Shown here: positions 17,421 through 26,563 of the stretch, piece after piece
How the letters are laid out: each line of letters opens with the position of its first letter
Numbering within the stretch: position 1 is the first letter of the stretch
The notes under the pieces: model-generated
Told to the model about the DNA's origin: nothing
Database searches by the model: none
Seen by the model: only the letters and a program-made list of their open reading frames with translations
Source: Deltaproteobacteria bacterium
GTDB lineage: Bacteria; Myxococcota; Kuafuiibacteriia; Kuafuiibacteriales; Kuafuiibacteriaceae
NCBI GenBank assembly: GCA_020632995.1
Contig: JACKEN010000004.1
Coordinates: 124,001-188,000, forward strand
Length of the DNA: 64,000 nucleotides
Direction: 5' to 3'
Program-made: the position numbers and the translations under genes

Positions 17421-18607
17421 GCTTGCAGGAGCGCCTCGGAGCTCTCGTCCCGCGCCGCGCCCTCGTCCACCCGCTCCCCGCCGAGCACCACCGCCCGGGT
17501 GGGGCCGCGCCCCGCGAAGAAGCGCAGGGCATCCTCGAGCGCCCCGATGAAGCGGCTGGGGGCCGCGTGCCCCGAGCGCACCCCCGGCGCCTTGTCCTGC
17601 CCGAACCCCGCGCCCCAGGTCTCCTCCAGCCACCTGACGAAGCGCACCTCGGCCGCGCGGCTCACGACGTAGCGGTCGCCCGCGTAGCGGGTCACCGCGT
17701 CGATGGCGGGGCGGCGCCAGCCCGAGCGCACCGTGGGATCGGGGCTCGAGAGGACCGCCCGGGGCTTGCCGGAGGGGGTGCGCACCCACCGGCGCCCGTA
17801 GCTCGGCGCGCCCCGCTCCCCCGGGGCCCCGAGGACGACGGCGGCGTGGCCGGTCAGCGCGGTGGCCTGGAGCACCCAGACCTCGCACACCGGGTCGTGC
17901 AGGTAGTCCTGCAGCAACTCGGCCTGCAGGCTGGGGCGCGCGGCGCGGAACGCGCGGCCCTCGAGGAGCACGCGCAGCGCGGTCCGCCGGCTCGCCCACT
18001 CCTCGGCCAGGAAGGCGGCGCGGGCGGGGGCCGACCCGGGAGCGGCCACCGGCCCGATCGCGAAGAGCAGGAGCTCGGCCTGCGCCTCCACCGGCATGTG
18101 GGTCACGCCCTCGGCCCGCAGGAGCACGGGGGCCAGGCGCTTCCAGCTCGCGCACGCGGCCAACCGCAGGTCCGCCTCGACGAAGCGGCGCCGCACCGAG
18201 GGGGTCAGCCAGTGAAAGCCGACCACGTCGAGCCACGCAGAGGCGCGCATCGCGTCCCGGGCCTCGAACGGGGCGTGACGGAGGGCCACCAGGAGGTCCG
18301 AGAGCACCTCCACCGCGGCGGAGCGCCGCGCGCCGTGGGCGAGCCCGTCGAGGAGGGCCCGCCGGGCCGCGTCGTCCACCGCGCGCTCGAGCGCCGCCTG
18401 CAGGTTGGCCTGCAGCGCGGCGGGGTAGCCCGAGAACGGCGCGTCGTGCTTGGCGCGGTCCCGCACCTGGGCCCCCGCGCCCGGCCCGCGCCGACCGCCG
18501 ACCTCGTTCAGGAGGCGGAAGGCCCGGTACTGGGCCTGGGCGTGGTGCTCCGGCAGGCGGCGTTGCGCCACGGGGGTCGGAGCGGGGCGGAGGACCTGGG
18601 CGTGCAT
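17405..18607 (-). CDS. Unknown ~400-residue protein
   Basis: About 400 residues from ATG 18607, chosen for the upstream GAGGG; the frame stays open to 18721. It is Ala/Arg/Leu-rich and mostly helical, with HEAT-like stretches in the middle, no signal peptide and no membrane segment. The C-terminal half has more beta content and Trp-rich spots (WVLQATALTGHAAVVLGAPG). Its 3' end overlaps the activator gene by 16 bases convergently. No family was recognised. Codon use looks like the neighbours, so it is probably a real gene. Confidence 0.55.
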   Translation of the reverse strand: MHAQVLRPAPTPVAQRRLPEHHAQAQYRAFRLLNEVGGRRGPGAGAQVRDRAKHDAPFSGYPAALQANLQAALERAVDDAARRALLDGLAHGARRSAAVEVLSDLLVALRHAPFEARDAMRASAWLDVVGFHWLTPSVRRRFVEADLRLAACASWKRLAPVLLRAEGVTHMPVEAQAELLLFAIGPVAAPGSAPARAAFLAEEWASRRTALRVLLEGRAFRAARPSLQAELLQDYLHDPVCEVWVLQATALTGHAAVVLGAPGERGAPSYGRRWVRTPSGKPRAVLSSPDPTVRSGWRRPAIDAVTRYAGDRYVVSRAAEVRFVRWLEETWGAGFGQDKAPGVRSGHAAPSRFIGALEDALRFFAGRGPTRAVVLGGERVDEGAARDESSEALLQAYLSA

Positions 18608-18743
18608 GGCCGCCCTCGATTGCACGGCGCGGGCCAACGCCTCGGGGGCCCTGCCGGGCTGGATCGTGTGCACCCGGGCGGAGGGTGAACCAAGACAGGT
18701 GCAGGCCCTCCGGGGCAGCACACCAACGACGTTGCGGGCGGTT

Positions 18744-19829
18744 CTACGCTGCGCTCTGCAGGCCCACCTCGGCCGCGAAGGCGTCGGCGGTCTCCTTGGC
18801 CATCGCCATGAGCTCGGGGGTGAGGTTCAGGTCGAGGGCGTCCAGGATCTGGCGGGCCGCGTCGCAGCGGGGGTCCTCGGGGTCGGTGAACCCGTAGGCC
18901 ATCTGGTCGGCGGCGGCCAGCAGGTAGGTGAGGCGCTCCTCGTCCTCCGGGAAGGCCACCACCTCCTCGCCGTTCATCGGGCCGGGTCGGTGGTGATTCT
19001 CGAGCGCGAAGACCACGTCGGGGCCGTAGCCCCACGACTCCGCGACGAGGGCCGAGAAGCCCTCGTCCAGCTGCAAGGCAGCCTTCGCTACGAGGTCCGC
19101 GGTGGGCGCCACGTCGTGCTTCGGGTTCGCCTTGATGTTGCCGGCGGTGGTGAGGACGAAGATCTGGCCGAGGTCGTGGAAGAGCCCGGCCATGAACGCG
19201 TCCTCCTCGGAGCGCCCGTCCAGCCGGGCCAACAGCTGGGCCACCGAGGCGGAGCCGAGGGCGTGGGTGTAGAGGCGGTTGGCCTCCTCCTGGTACTCGG
19301 CCACGTGGAAGACCTTGGAGCGGGCGAGGATCGCGGTGACGAGGAGCCGCGTGTTGGTGAGCCCCAGCCGCACGATGGCCTGCTGGGCCGAGACCACCTT
19401 GTAGCCCCGGCTGTAGAACGGGCTGTTCGAGACCGCGAGGAACTTGCCGGCGATGATCGGCTCCCGCTGGATGGCTTGCGCCAGCTTGGGGACGTCCACC
19501 TCGGGCTGGTTCAGCATGCCCTGGATGGCCACCATCTCCTTGGGCATCGCGGGGAGGTCGACCCCGTCGTTCTTCACCGCCCGCAGCAGGGTCGAGAGCA
19601 GGAGCTTGTCGCCGGGCCCGCTGACCTCGCGCATGAGGCCCCGGATCCGCTGGATGAGCTGCTGGGTGACGTCGCTCGAGAACACCGGCCGGGTCACCAG
19701 CACCGAGACCTCGCGCTCGGCGTGGTGCCGGGGGCTGTCGCCGTCCGCGACGGAGGCGGCGGGCCGAGGCGCCGGGCCGGCGTCCCGGGAGCCGCCGAAG
19801 AGGCGTCGCATCCGCTCGAGGAAGCCCAC
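18744..19829 (-). CDS. HDOD-domain signalling protein
   Basis: 361 residues from GTG 19829. After a linker of about 70 residues comes an HDOD domain (about 85-290): LPAMPKEMVAIQGMLN, VSNSPFYSRG, the SAQQAIVRLGLTNTRLLVTA helix, and FMAGLFHDLGQIF, the degenerate HD core. HDOD proteins are regulatory relatives of HD phosphohydrolases and usually act in signal relay. It is divergent from sctP with about 110 bp between them. A direct T3SS role is unproven. Confidence 0.9.
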   Translation of the reverse strand: MGFLERMRRLFGGSRDAGPAPRPAASVADGDSPRHHAEREVSVLVTRPVFSSDVTQQLIQRIRGLMREVSGPGDKLLLSTLLRAVKNDGVDLPAMPKEMVAIQGMLNQPEVDVPKLAQAIQREPIIAGKFLAVSNSPFYSRGYKVVSAQQAIVRLGLTNTRLLVTAILARSKVFHVAEYQEEANRLYTHALGSASVAQLLARLDGRSEEDAFMAGLFHDLGQIFVLTTAGNIKANPKHDVAPTADLVAKAALQLDEGFSALVAESWGYGPDVVFALENHHRPGPMNGEEVVAFPEDEERLTYLLAAADQMAYGFTDPEDPRCDAARQILDALDLNLTPELMAMAKETADAFAAEVGLQSAA

Positions 19830-19868
19830 GACTTGCCTGGTCGGCGGTTTTGGGGTGCCCTTGATGGG

Positions 19869-19886
19869 CGCGCGCTCCGCTTGCGA
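19869..19886 (-). repeat. Possible fragment of dispersed element
   Basis: The minus strand reads TTCGCAAGCGGAGCGCGC, the first ~18 bases of copies C and D, in the gap between the HDOD gene and sctP. Short, so chance cannot be ruled out. Confidence 0.4.
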
Positions 19887-19942
19887 AGTTCACGCAACCC
19901 GCGACAACCCCGCGGCGATAATCCCTTCAAAGGGCAGGTTCT

Positions 19943-20836
19943 ATGAGCAAGGTCGATGATGGCGGCGACGCCCAGCGCATCCGAGAGATGGCCGAGGCCC
20001 AGCTGCGCCGGAAGCTGGACAACGAAAAGCGGAGCCAGAACGCGCGCTTGGAGAAGAGCTTCGGCGAGGTGATGGGCGACAGGGCCCGCCGCGGGGCGGC
20101 CCAGCGCGAGACCGCCCGGCAGGCCGAGGCCGAGCAGGGCCAGGCCGCCAAGCGGGTGCTCGACCTGGTGCGTAAAGGTGCGCCGAAGCAGGGTCGGGAG
20201 CTGGCCCGCCACGCCGCGCTGACCCAGGCCATGCACAAGGGCCTGAGCGGCAAGCGGGGCAAGGAGGCGGACCAGGCGAAGGGGGCCGAGTCGGCCCGGG
20301 TCGAGGACCTCACCACCAAGGGCGAGGTCGAGCAGACCTTCGTGGACCGCACCACCCGGGATGACGACGAGCGCGAGGTGCGCGGGCGCGAGGACCGGCA
20401 GGCCGACGCCGAGCAGGCGCTCAAGCACGAGGGCGGGCCGCTGGCCCCGGTGGGCGAGGACGACCAGCGCCGGAAGGACCCCCGGCAGGGCCGCGGGAGC
20501 CAGGGGCGCGACGAGAACCGGAGCGACGGGGTGGCGAGCGCGCAGGGCGCGGCGGGCGCAAACGCGCCGCAGCTGCCGCCCGAGGTCCTCAAGCAGATCG
20601 TGGGCGCGATCTACAAGGGCGTCACCCAAGACGGCCGCACCCACATGCAGATCACCCTGAAAGGCGGCTTGCTCGACGGGGTGCAGCTCCAGGTGCGGGC
20701 CGAGGGCGGCAAGGTGAGCTGCGAGTTCAGCGGCTGCTCGAAGGAGACCGCCCGGCTCCTCGACAGCGCCCAGGGCGCCCTGGCGCGGGGCCTGGAGCGC
20801 CGCGGGCTGCGCCTGGAGCGGCTCAGCGCGCGATAG
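19943..20836 (+). CDS. sctP: Probable T3SS needle/hook-length regulator SctP (FliK-like)
   Basis: 297 residues. The first ~190 are low-complexity, highly charged and Gln/Arg/Glu-rich, as expected for a secreted molecular ruler. The last ~90 look like a T3S4/FliK C-terminal domain: ITLKGGLLDGVQLQVRAEGG, then VSCEFSG and a helix ending RRGLRLERLSAR, parallel to the LRLxPxxLGxVxVxL-like core of FliK. Such proteins measure length and switch SctU substrate specificity. The locus context supports this; the sequence family is weakly conserved, so confidence is moderate. ATG 19943 is well placed but has only a weak ribosome site. Confidence 0.65.
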   Translation: MSKVDDGGDAQRIREMAEAQLRRKLDNEKRSQNARLEKSFGEVMGDRARRGAAQRETARQAEAEQGQAAKRVLDLVRKGAPKQGRELARHAALTQAMHKGLSGKRGKEADQAKGAESARVEDLTTKGEVEQTFVDRTTRDDDEREVRGREDRQADAEQALKHEGGPLAPVGEDDQRRKDPRQGRGSQGRDENRSDGVASAQGAAGANAPQLPPEVLKQIVGAIYKGVTQDGRTHMQITLKGGLLDGVQLQVRAEGGKVSCEFSGCSKETARLLDSAQGALARGLERRGLRLERLSAR

Positions 20837-20890
20837 ACCTCTTTTTTGGCTCTGTCGGACGGCCGCGCTAGGTTGTTGGGCGGCCGCCCC

Positions 20891-23800
20891 ATGATCCCCC
20901 GCCCCCTCATCTTCGCCGGCCTGCTCGCCCTGTTGGCGCCCGGGCTGGCGGCGGCCCAGGACGCCGGCCCCTCCGACGGGGGCGTGGTGCTGGATGCCGC
21001 GGTGTCCGCCGAGGCGCTCCTCGACATCGGGACGAGCACGGTGGCGCCGTCCATCCCCACCGAGGCGGAGGTGGAGCAGGTGGAGGCGGAGAACAACGCG
21101 CTCGAGCAGCTCATGGCGGGCGAGCTCCCCACCGCGTTCGAGATCCGCAGCCTCTTCGAGGTGGACGTGAGCAACGAGGCGGCCATCCAGGCGCGCCTGC
21201 AGACCCTGCGGCTCGAGATCGCCCGGGAGCAGCGCATGGTGGAGGCCCTGCGGGTGGCCACCCGCACCGCCACCTCCGCCGCGAGCCCCAACCCCGACCA
21301 GATCGTGGAGCTGGCGGTGCGGACGCGCTTCGCGCGGGCACGGCTCAAGCGGAGCGAGCTCCGGCGGGCCTTCCTCGGCCAGCCCAGCACCTCCCGCACC
21401 GCGCTGTTGCACAACGAGGATCGGCAGCGCGCGATCCAGGACCAGAAGCGCGTGGCGGCCGAGGCCAGGGCGGCGGCGGAGCGCGAGGCCCTCGAGGCCG
21501 AGCAGGCCCGGCAGGAGGCCCTCGAGGCGGCGCGGCAGGCGGTGACCGAGGCGGAGCGCTCGCTCGCCTCGGATCGCGCGCGGGTGGAGTCCTACCGCGC
21601 CACCCTGGCCAGCCTGCGGGCGGACCACGCGGAGGCCCGCCAGACCTGGGTGAGCACGCAATCCGCCCTGCTCGAGCGGCACCAGGCCCTCACCAAGTCC
21701 GCCCTGGCCCAGGAGCTGGCCCCGGAGGCGGCGGACAAGGTGTTCCAGGAGCTCCTCGGCTACATCGCGGACAGCCGCGACAAGGCGATGCGGGCCATGG
21801 ACACCTTGCAAGACAAGTTGCCGGTGCCGGGCCTCGACATGAACACCAAGGCGCCCGACCACGAGACCCTGGTCGAGCAGCGGGCCGCGCTCAACCAGAG
21901 CATCGCGGCGGCGAAGAGCGAGGCGGAGGAGCTCCGGAGCGACATGCGCATGCTCCGCCGGAGCCGGGCCGAGGCCTACGCCTCCGATCTGTCGTTCCTG
22001 AACGACCTCCGCCTGGCGCTGTTGCCCCGCCTGACCCCGGAGTACCACCGGCGCCTCATGGGCTTCACCAAGGTGGGCTTCGAGCAGGTGGTGCTCGAGG
22101 TGAACCACCTGTCGGTGATGGGCCGCTGGTACGTGGAGCGCGTGCGCACCATGGACTCGGTGGAGCGGAACCTCCGGGACCTGGTGACCCTGGGCCTCGC
22201 GGGGCTCGAGGTGCTGAAGCTGATCGGCCTCGTGATCCTCGCCCTGTGGTTCCGCCGCAACCACCAGCGCTGGCTGGCCCGGATCCATACCCTGGTCCTC
22301 GCTCACATCAGCAACCGGCACATGCGGGGCCTCGCGGACCGCTGGCTGCGCTTCTTGGAGGCTCACGTCTTCGAGACCGGCTTCCTCGTCTTCGCGTACC
22401 TGTTCTTCGACCTCGGCGGCTGGGACGTGCCCGAGGTCCGCCTGTTCCGCGCGGTGGTGCTCTCGTACGGCTGGTACCGCCTGATCCTCTCGCTCGTGCA
22501 CCACACCATCACCGAGGCGGTGCGGAGCGGGACGGTGCAGCTGTCGGAGGCGCGCAACCAGAAGATCCTGCGCTCGGTGCGCCTGGCCGGGCGCTACGGG
22601 CTCGTGGTGGTGGTGTTCCTCATCGCCTCCCGCACCGTCCTCGGCCGCGGCTACCTCTACCAGCTCGTCGTGGAGTTCTTCTGGATCGGCACCGTGCCCA
22701 TCGCCCTCGTCCTGGTGAACCGGTGGCGCGAGGACATCGCCGACGCCTACCTCACGATGTACCCAAAGGGGCGCTTCGCGGTGCTGGTGCGGAGCACCCG
22801 AAAGCGCTCCCTCGGCTTCTTCGTGGTGCTCGCCGCGTTCACCTCGGTGGCGGCGCGCGGCATCTCGGTCTACCTCCGCGAGCAGCTGCTCTCGTTCGAG
22901 CAGACCCGCAAGGCGCTGGCCTACGTGTTCCGGCGCCGCCTGGAGCGCAAGTCCACCGCCCTCGGCACCGAGGACGTGGGGGTCGCGATCCCCGAGGCGC
23001 TGGCGAAGGCGTTCTCGGAGGCACCGGTGCAAGCCGACCTGCGCATCGACCGCTGGCCGGGGCTGGCCGAGCTCCTCGACGAGGCGAGGGGCCTGTTGAG
23101 CGGTGAGGACGGCACCACGGTCGCGCTGGTGGCGGAGCGCGGGGGTGGGAAGACCTCATGGCTGGACGAGGCGGCGAGCCGGCTGGACTTCATCCAGGTG
23201 GACCGCGCCACCGTGCTCGGGCGGCCCGACCCGCGCTCGCTCGTCCCGTGGCTCGCCCACACCCTGGGCCTGGCCGTCACCGACAGCGCCGACGCCCTGG
23301 TCGAGCGCCTCCTCGCCGGCCCGCCCCGGGTGGTGCTCATCGACGGCGGCCAGAACCTGATGAAGCGCACCGTGGGCGGCACCGCGACCTACGAGCTGTT
23401 CATGCAGATCGCCTCCCAGAGCTCGGGCCGGGTGGTGTGGGTGGTGGCGTTCTCACGCTACGCGTGGCGCCACCTGGAGTGCCGCTTCAAGACCCGGACG
23501 CTGTTCAACCGTGTGCTCACCATCGGCAACTGGAGCGAGGACGAGATCGGGCAGCTGATCGATCAGCGGATGAAGGCCTCGGGCTACGTGGCCGACTACC
23601 GCGACCTGATCATGGACCCGGTGGAGGGCTCCGCCCTCGAGCTCGAGACCACCCGCACCGCGGAGCGCTTCCGGCGCCTGCTGTGGGACTACGCGGACGG
23701 CAACCCGCGGGTGGCCATCCACTTCTGGCTGCGCTCCCTCGTGCCGGCGGCCGGGAACCACATGCGGGTGCGCCTGTTCCCGCGCCCGGACGAGGACCGG

Positions 23801-24040
23801 CTGCTCAAGCTGGGCGAGGAGGCCCGCTTCACCCTCGCCGCCACCGCCATCCACGAGAACGTGAGCATCGAGGAGCTGGCGGAGACGCTGGCCTACCCCC
23901 TCGAGCTCTGCAAGTCGGTGGTCACCTACCTGGTGAACGACGAGCTGCTCGAGCTCCGACACGGGCGCTTCGTCCTCACCACCGACAACTACCGCGCGGT
24001 GATCCGGTACCTGCGCCGGAACAACCTGCTCCACGTGTGA
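20891..24040 (+). CDS. Large membrane protein with periplasmic coiled coil and C-terminal P-loop ATPase
   Basis: 1049 residues. It has a signal peptide (to about 22), long coiled coils between about 45 and 400, and six or so membrane helices between about 425 and 680. A cytoplasmic region follows with a P-loop, AERGGGKTS (about 748-756), a Walker-B-like strand VVLIDGGQN, and a C-terminal winged-helix-like part. The N-terminal layout resembles the sensor part of MscK/MscM-type large MscS channels but lacks the pore and beta domain. The next gene, 9 bp downstream, encodes a stand-alone MscS. The pair may be a split channel with an ATP-dependent controller; that is inference. The start at ATG 20891 is supported by the signal peptide. 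Confidence 0.8.
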   Translation: MIPRPLIFAGLLALLAPGLAAAQDAGPSDGGVVLDAAVSAEALLDIGTSTVAPSIPTEAEVEQVEAENNALEQLMAGELPTAFEIRSLFEVDVSNEAAIQARLQTLRLEIAREQRMVEALRVATRTATSAASPNPDQIVELAVRTRFARARLKRSELRRAFLGQPSTSRTALLHNEDRQRAIQDQKRVAAEARAAAEREALEAEQARQEALEAARQAVTEAERSLASDRARVESYRATLASLRADHAEARQTWVSTQSALLERHQALTKSALAQELAPEAADKVFQELLGYIADSRDKAMRAMDTLQDKLPVPGLDMNTKAPDHETLVEQRAALNQSIAAAKSEAEELRSDMRMLRRSRAEAYASDLSFLNDLRLALLPRLTPEYHRRLMGFTKVGFEQVVLEVNHLSVMGRWYVERVRTMDSVERNLRDLVTLGLAGLEVLKLIGLVILALWFRRNHQRWLARIHTLVLAHISNRHMRGLADRWLRFLEAHVFETGFLVFAYLFFDLGGWDVPEVRLFRAVVLSYGWYRLILSLVHHTITEAVRSGTVQLSEARNQKILRSVRLAGRYGLVVVVFLIASRTVLGRGYLYQLVVEFFWIGTVPIALVLVNRWREDIADAYLTMYPKGRFAVLVRSTRKRSLGFFVVLAAFTSVAARGISVYLREQLLSFEQTRKALAYVFRRRLERKSTALGTEDVGVAIPEALAKAFSEAPVQADLRIDRWPGLAELLDEARGLLSGEDGTTVALVAERGGGKTSWLDEAASRLDFIQVDRATVLGRPDPRSLVPWLAHTLGLAVTDSADALVERLLAGPPRVVLIDGGQNLMKRTVGGTATYELFMQIASQSSGRVVWVVAFSRYAWRHLECRFKTRTLFNRVLTIGNWSEDEIGQLIDQRMKASGYVADYRDLIMDPVEGSALELETTRTAERFRRLLWDYADGNPRVAIHFWLRSLVPAAGNHMRVRLFPRPDEDRLLKLGEEARFTLAATAIHENVSIEELAETLAYPLELCKSVVTYLVNDELLELRHGRFVLTTDNYRAVIRYLRRNNLLHV

Positions 24041-24049
24041 GGTGCACGC

Positions 24050-24889
24050 ATGGATGATCCCGGCAACATCCTCCAGTTCGTCAGAGTCAGCGGGCTCGTC
24101 ACCGCGGTGGTGATCCTGGCCGTCACCTGGGGGGCCAGCCACCTGGTGCGCCGCACCTTCGAGCGGGTGGGCGATCGCTTCCCGGATCGCCGCCTGCTGC
24201 TGCAGCAGATCGGCACCTTCACCCGGTTCCTGCTCTACATCCTCGGGTTCATCGCCTCGATCCTCGCCATCTTCAAGTTCACGGATCAGATGTTCCTGGC
24301 GCTGGGCGGCACCATCGCGGTGACGGTGGGCTTCGCGTTCAAAGACCTGGCGGCCTCGGTCATCGCGGGCATGACCATCCTGGTGGACCGCCCCTTCCAG
24401 GTGGGCGACCGGGTGAGCTTCGGGGGCTTCTACGGCGAGATCACGTCGATCGGCCTGCGCTCGGTTCGCCTCACCACCCTCGACGACAACCTCGTCACCA
24501 TCCCCAACAACAAGTTCCTCACCGACGCGGTGTCGAGCGGCAACGCGGGCGCCCTCGACATGCTCATCCAGATGGACTTCTACATCGGCATCGACCAGGA
24601 CCTCGCGCGGGCCAAGCAGGTCGTCACCGACGCCATCACCTCCAGTCGGTATGCCTTCCTCGAGAAGCCGTGGGCGGTGCTCTCGAACCAGGTGATCCAG
24701 GGGGGCTACTTCGCGCTCCGGGTGCGGGCGAAGGTGTACGTGCTCGACGTGCGCTACGAGAAGGCCCTGGAGTCCGAGGTCACCGAGCGGGTGACCCTCG
24801 GCTTCAAGAGCGCGGGCATCCTCCCCCCCGCCATGCTCGTGCGGTCCCTCGACGGCGCCCCGCTGGTCCCCCCGCCCCCGCCCGCCTGA
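24050..24889 (+). CDS. MscS-family mechanosensitive channel
   Basis: 279 residues. Three membrane helices occupy the first ~110 residues. The pore-lining TM3 lies near FLALGGTIAVTVGFAFKDLA, and is followed by the MscS beta domain (DRPFQVGDRVSFGGFYGEIT, then VRLTTLDDNLVTIPNNKFL). The C-terminal alpha/beta domain is about the usual length. It forms a heptameric pore that releases solutes on hypo-osmotic stress in known members. It follows the ATPase/membrane gene by 9 bp and was probably made with it. Confidence 0.95.
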   Translation: MDDPGNILQFVRVSGLVTAVVILAVTWGASHLVRRTFERVGDRFPDRRLLLQQIGTFTRFLLYILGFIASILAIFKFTDQMFLALGGTIAVTVGFAFKDLAASVIAGMTILVDRPFQVGDRVSFGGFYGEITSIGLRSVRLTTLDDNLVTIPNNKFLTDAVSSGNAGALDMLIQMDFYIGIDQDLARAKQVVTDAITSSRYAFLEKPWAVLSNQVIQGGYFALRVRAKVYVLDVRYEKALESEVTERVTLGFKSAGILPPAMLVRSLDGAPLVPPPPPA

Positions 24890-24932
24890 CCGCCCGGAAC
24901 GCCCTCCCCTTGCCTACGGGGCCGCCGGGCGG
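24890..24932 (+). terminator. Inverted repeat after mscS
   Basis: CCGCCCGG and CCGGGCGG are separated by 27 bases that contain a second short CCCC/GGGG pair. It lies between mscS and sctQ. There is no T-tract, so it may be a weak terminator or processing site. Confidence 0.35.
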
Positions 24933-24946
24933 TACGACCATGTGGT

Positions 24947-26563
24947 TTGACCGCGCGGCCCCCACCTCCCCCGCCCGCGTCCGTGGTGGACGCGTCGGCC
25001 TACACCCGGCAGGCTCGCACCTACGAGCCTCAAGACCCCGATCTGCGCGGTAAGCGGCTCAAGCGCTTCCGCCTCGACGAGCTGGAGCGGGTGCCTCGCG
25101 AGTACCGCGACATCCACAAGGCCCTGCACCGGCTGATGCCCGAGGCGGTGTTCGAGCCGGGCTTCATGGGGCTCATCCAGCAGATCCTGCAGCAGTACAC
25201 CCAGATGGACATCGACCTGTGGCTCGACTCCATCCGGGTCATGAAGCGCACCCAGCTCCGCGCGATGATCCCGGGCCACACCCTCCTCGCGGTGGTGGGC
25301 CTCGAGCCCGCGGGTGAGAAGGTGCTCATCGAGATCGACCTGGCCTTCGCCTACAAGGTCATCGATCGCCTGCTCGGCGGCCACGGCATCTCGGTGGACA
25401 TCCACCGGCCGCTGACCGAGATCGAGCAGGGCGTCTTCTCGTACCTGCTCCTCAAGGCGCTGGCCCTGTTCCGCACCGAGATGGGCCACGGCGAGCAGGT
25501 CGCCTTGCGCCTCGAGGACATCCGCAACGACCTGAAGAGCTGCGCGGACATCGTGCGGTACGACGACTTCTGGCTGGTGGCGGCGTGGAAGATGAACTTC
25601 GACCTCGACGTGGGCTACGTCCGGGTCCTGTTGCCCACGTCGCTCGCCCGGCGCGTGGTGCCCCAGCGTCCCCCGCCCGAGTCCGCGCTCGCGGAGCGGG
25701 TGCGCGGGCGTATCCGAAAGCGCATGAACCGCCTCGCCGGGGTGGTGACGGACTGCGCGATCGAGGTGGGCCACATCGAGCTGACCCCGAGCGACATCAA
25801 GGCGCTGGATCCGGGCGACATCATCCTCCTGGACGAGTGCCTGGTGCAGCAGCTGGACGCCCGCGGTGTCCACGGCGCGGCCCGCATGCACGTCGGCCTC
25901 GGGAACAACGGCGTCCTCCATGGGCAACTTGGCTTGCAGAACACGGGCGACGGCGCCCAGGTGGTGTTCCAGGTGACACATATCGAGATCTTCGAGACCC
26001 CCCCCGCCCACGACCCCCACGAGGTCCACGGCGCGCACAGCAACCCCGAGGAGGTCATGGCCGAGTACGAGGACCACGACGCCTACCAGGAGAACGACGA
26101 CGGCCCCGCCACCCCCGAGGACGTGTACGACGAGGACTACGGCCTCGACGACGAGAACGAGGGCGACGACGAGGAGTACGGGGACTACGGCGAGTACGAA
26201 GAGGGCTACGAGGAGGGTGGCTACCAAGAGGAGGGCGGCTACGAGGAGGGCGCCTACCAGGAGGGCTACGAGGAGGCCCCGGCCGAGGACGAGATCGCGG
26301 TCGACGACGCCGACAACCTGGCCGAGGCCGAGCCCCTGTTGGGCGACATCCCGGTGAACATGGTGGTGGAGCTCGGCCGCGTGCAGCTCACCGCGGACGA
26401 GATCATCCGCCTGCGGGCCGGCCACCTCATCGAGCTGGGCCGCTCCCCCGCCGACCCGGTGGACCTCGTGGTGAACGGGCGGCTCCTCGCCCGGGGCGAG
26501 CTGGTCGAGATCGAGGGCGCCCTCGGCGTGAAGATCCTCAACCTGATGAAGGAAACGGAGTGA
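24947..26563 (+). CDS. sctQ: T3SS cytoplasmic ring protein SctQ (FliM-like N-domain plus two SpoA domains)
   Basis: 538 residues. Residues about 60-240 look like the FliM middle domain (GFMGLIQQILQQYTQ, TLLAVVGLEP, EIDLAFAYKVIDRLLGG). A first SpoA/FliN domain follows (about 255-345: VEVGHIELTPSDIKALDPGD), then a ~110-residue acidic, Tyr/Gly-rich low-complexity linker, and a second SpoA domain (about 465-535: MVVELGRVQLTADEIIRLRAGH). SctQ builds the sorting platform beneath the injectisome. Keeping a FliM-like part plus two SpoA domains is unusual and looks intermediate between flagellar FliM/FliN and classical SctQ. The start is TTG 24947 or one of the GTGs at 24983/24986; none has a strong ribosome site. 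Confidence 0.9.
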   Translation: MTARPPPPPPASVVDASAYTRQARTYEPQDPDLRGKRLKRFRLDELERVPREYRDIHKALHRLMPEAVFEPGFMGLIQQILQQYTQMDIDLWLDSIRVMKRTQLRAMIPGHTLLAVVGLEPAGEKVLIEIDLAFAYKVIDRLLGGHGISVDIHRPLTEIEQGVFSYLLLKALALFRTEMGHGEQVALRLEDIRNDLKSCADIVRYDDFWLVAAWKMNFDLDVGYVRVLLPTSLARRVVPQRPPPESALAERVRGRIRKRMNRLAGVVTDCAIEVGHIELTPSDIKALDPGDIILLDECLVQQLDARGVHGAARMHVGLGNNGVLHGQLGLQNTGDGAQVVFQVTHIEIFETPPAHDPHEVHGAHSNPEEVMAEYEDHDAYQENDDGPATPEDVYDEDYGLDDENEGDDEEYGDYGEYEEGYEEGGYQEEGGYEEGAYQEGYEEAPAEDEIAVDDADNLAEAEPLLGDIPVNMVVELGRVQLTADEIIRLRAGHLIELGRSPADPVDLVVNGRLLARGELVEIEGALGVKILNLMKETE

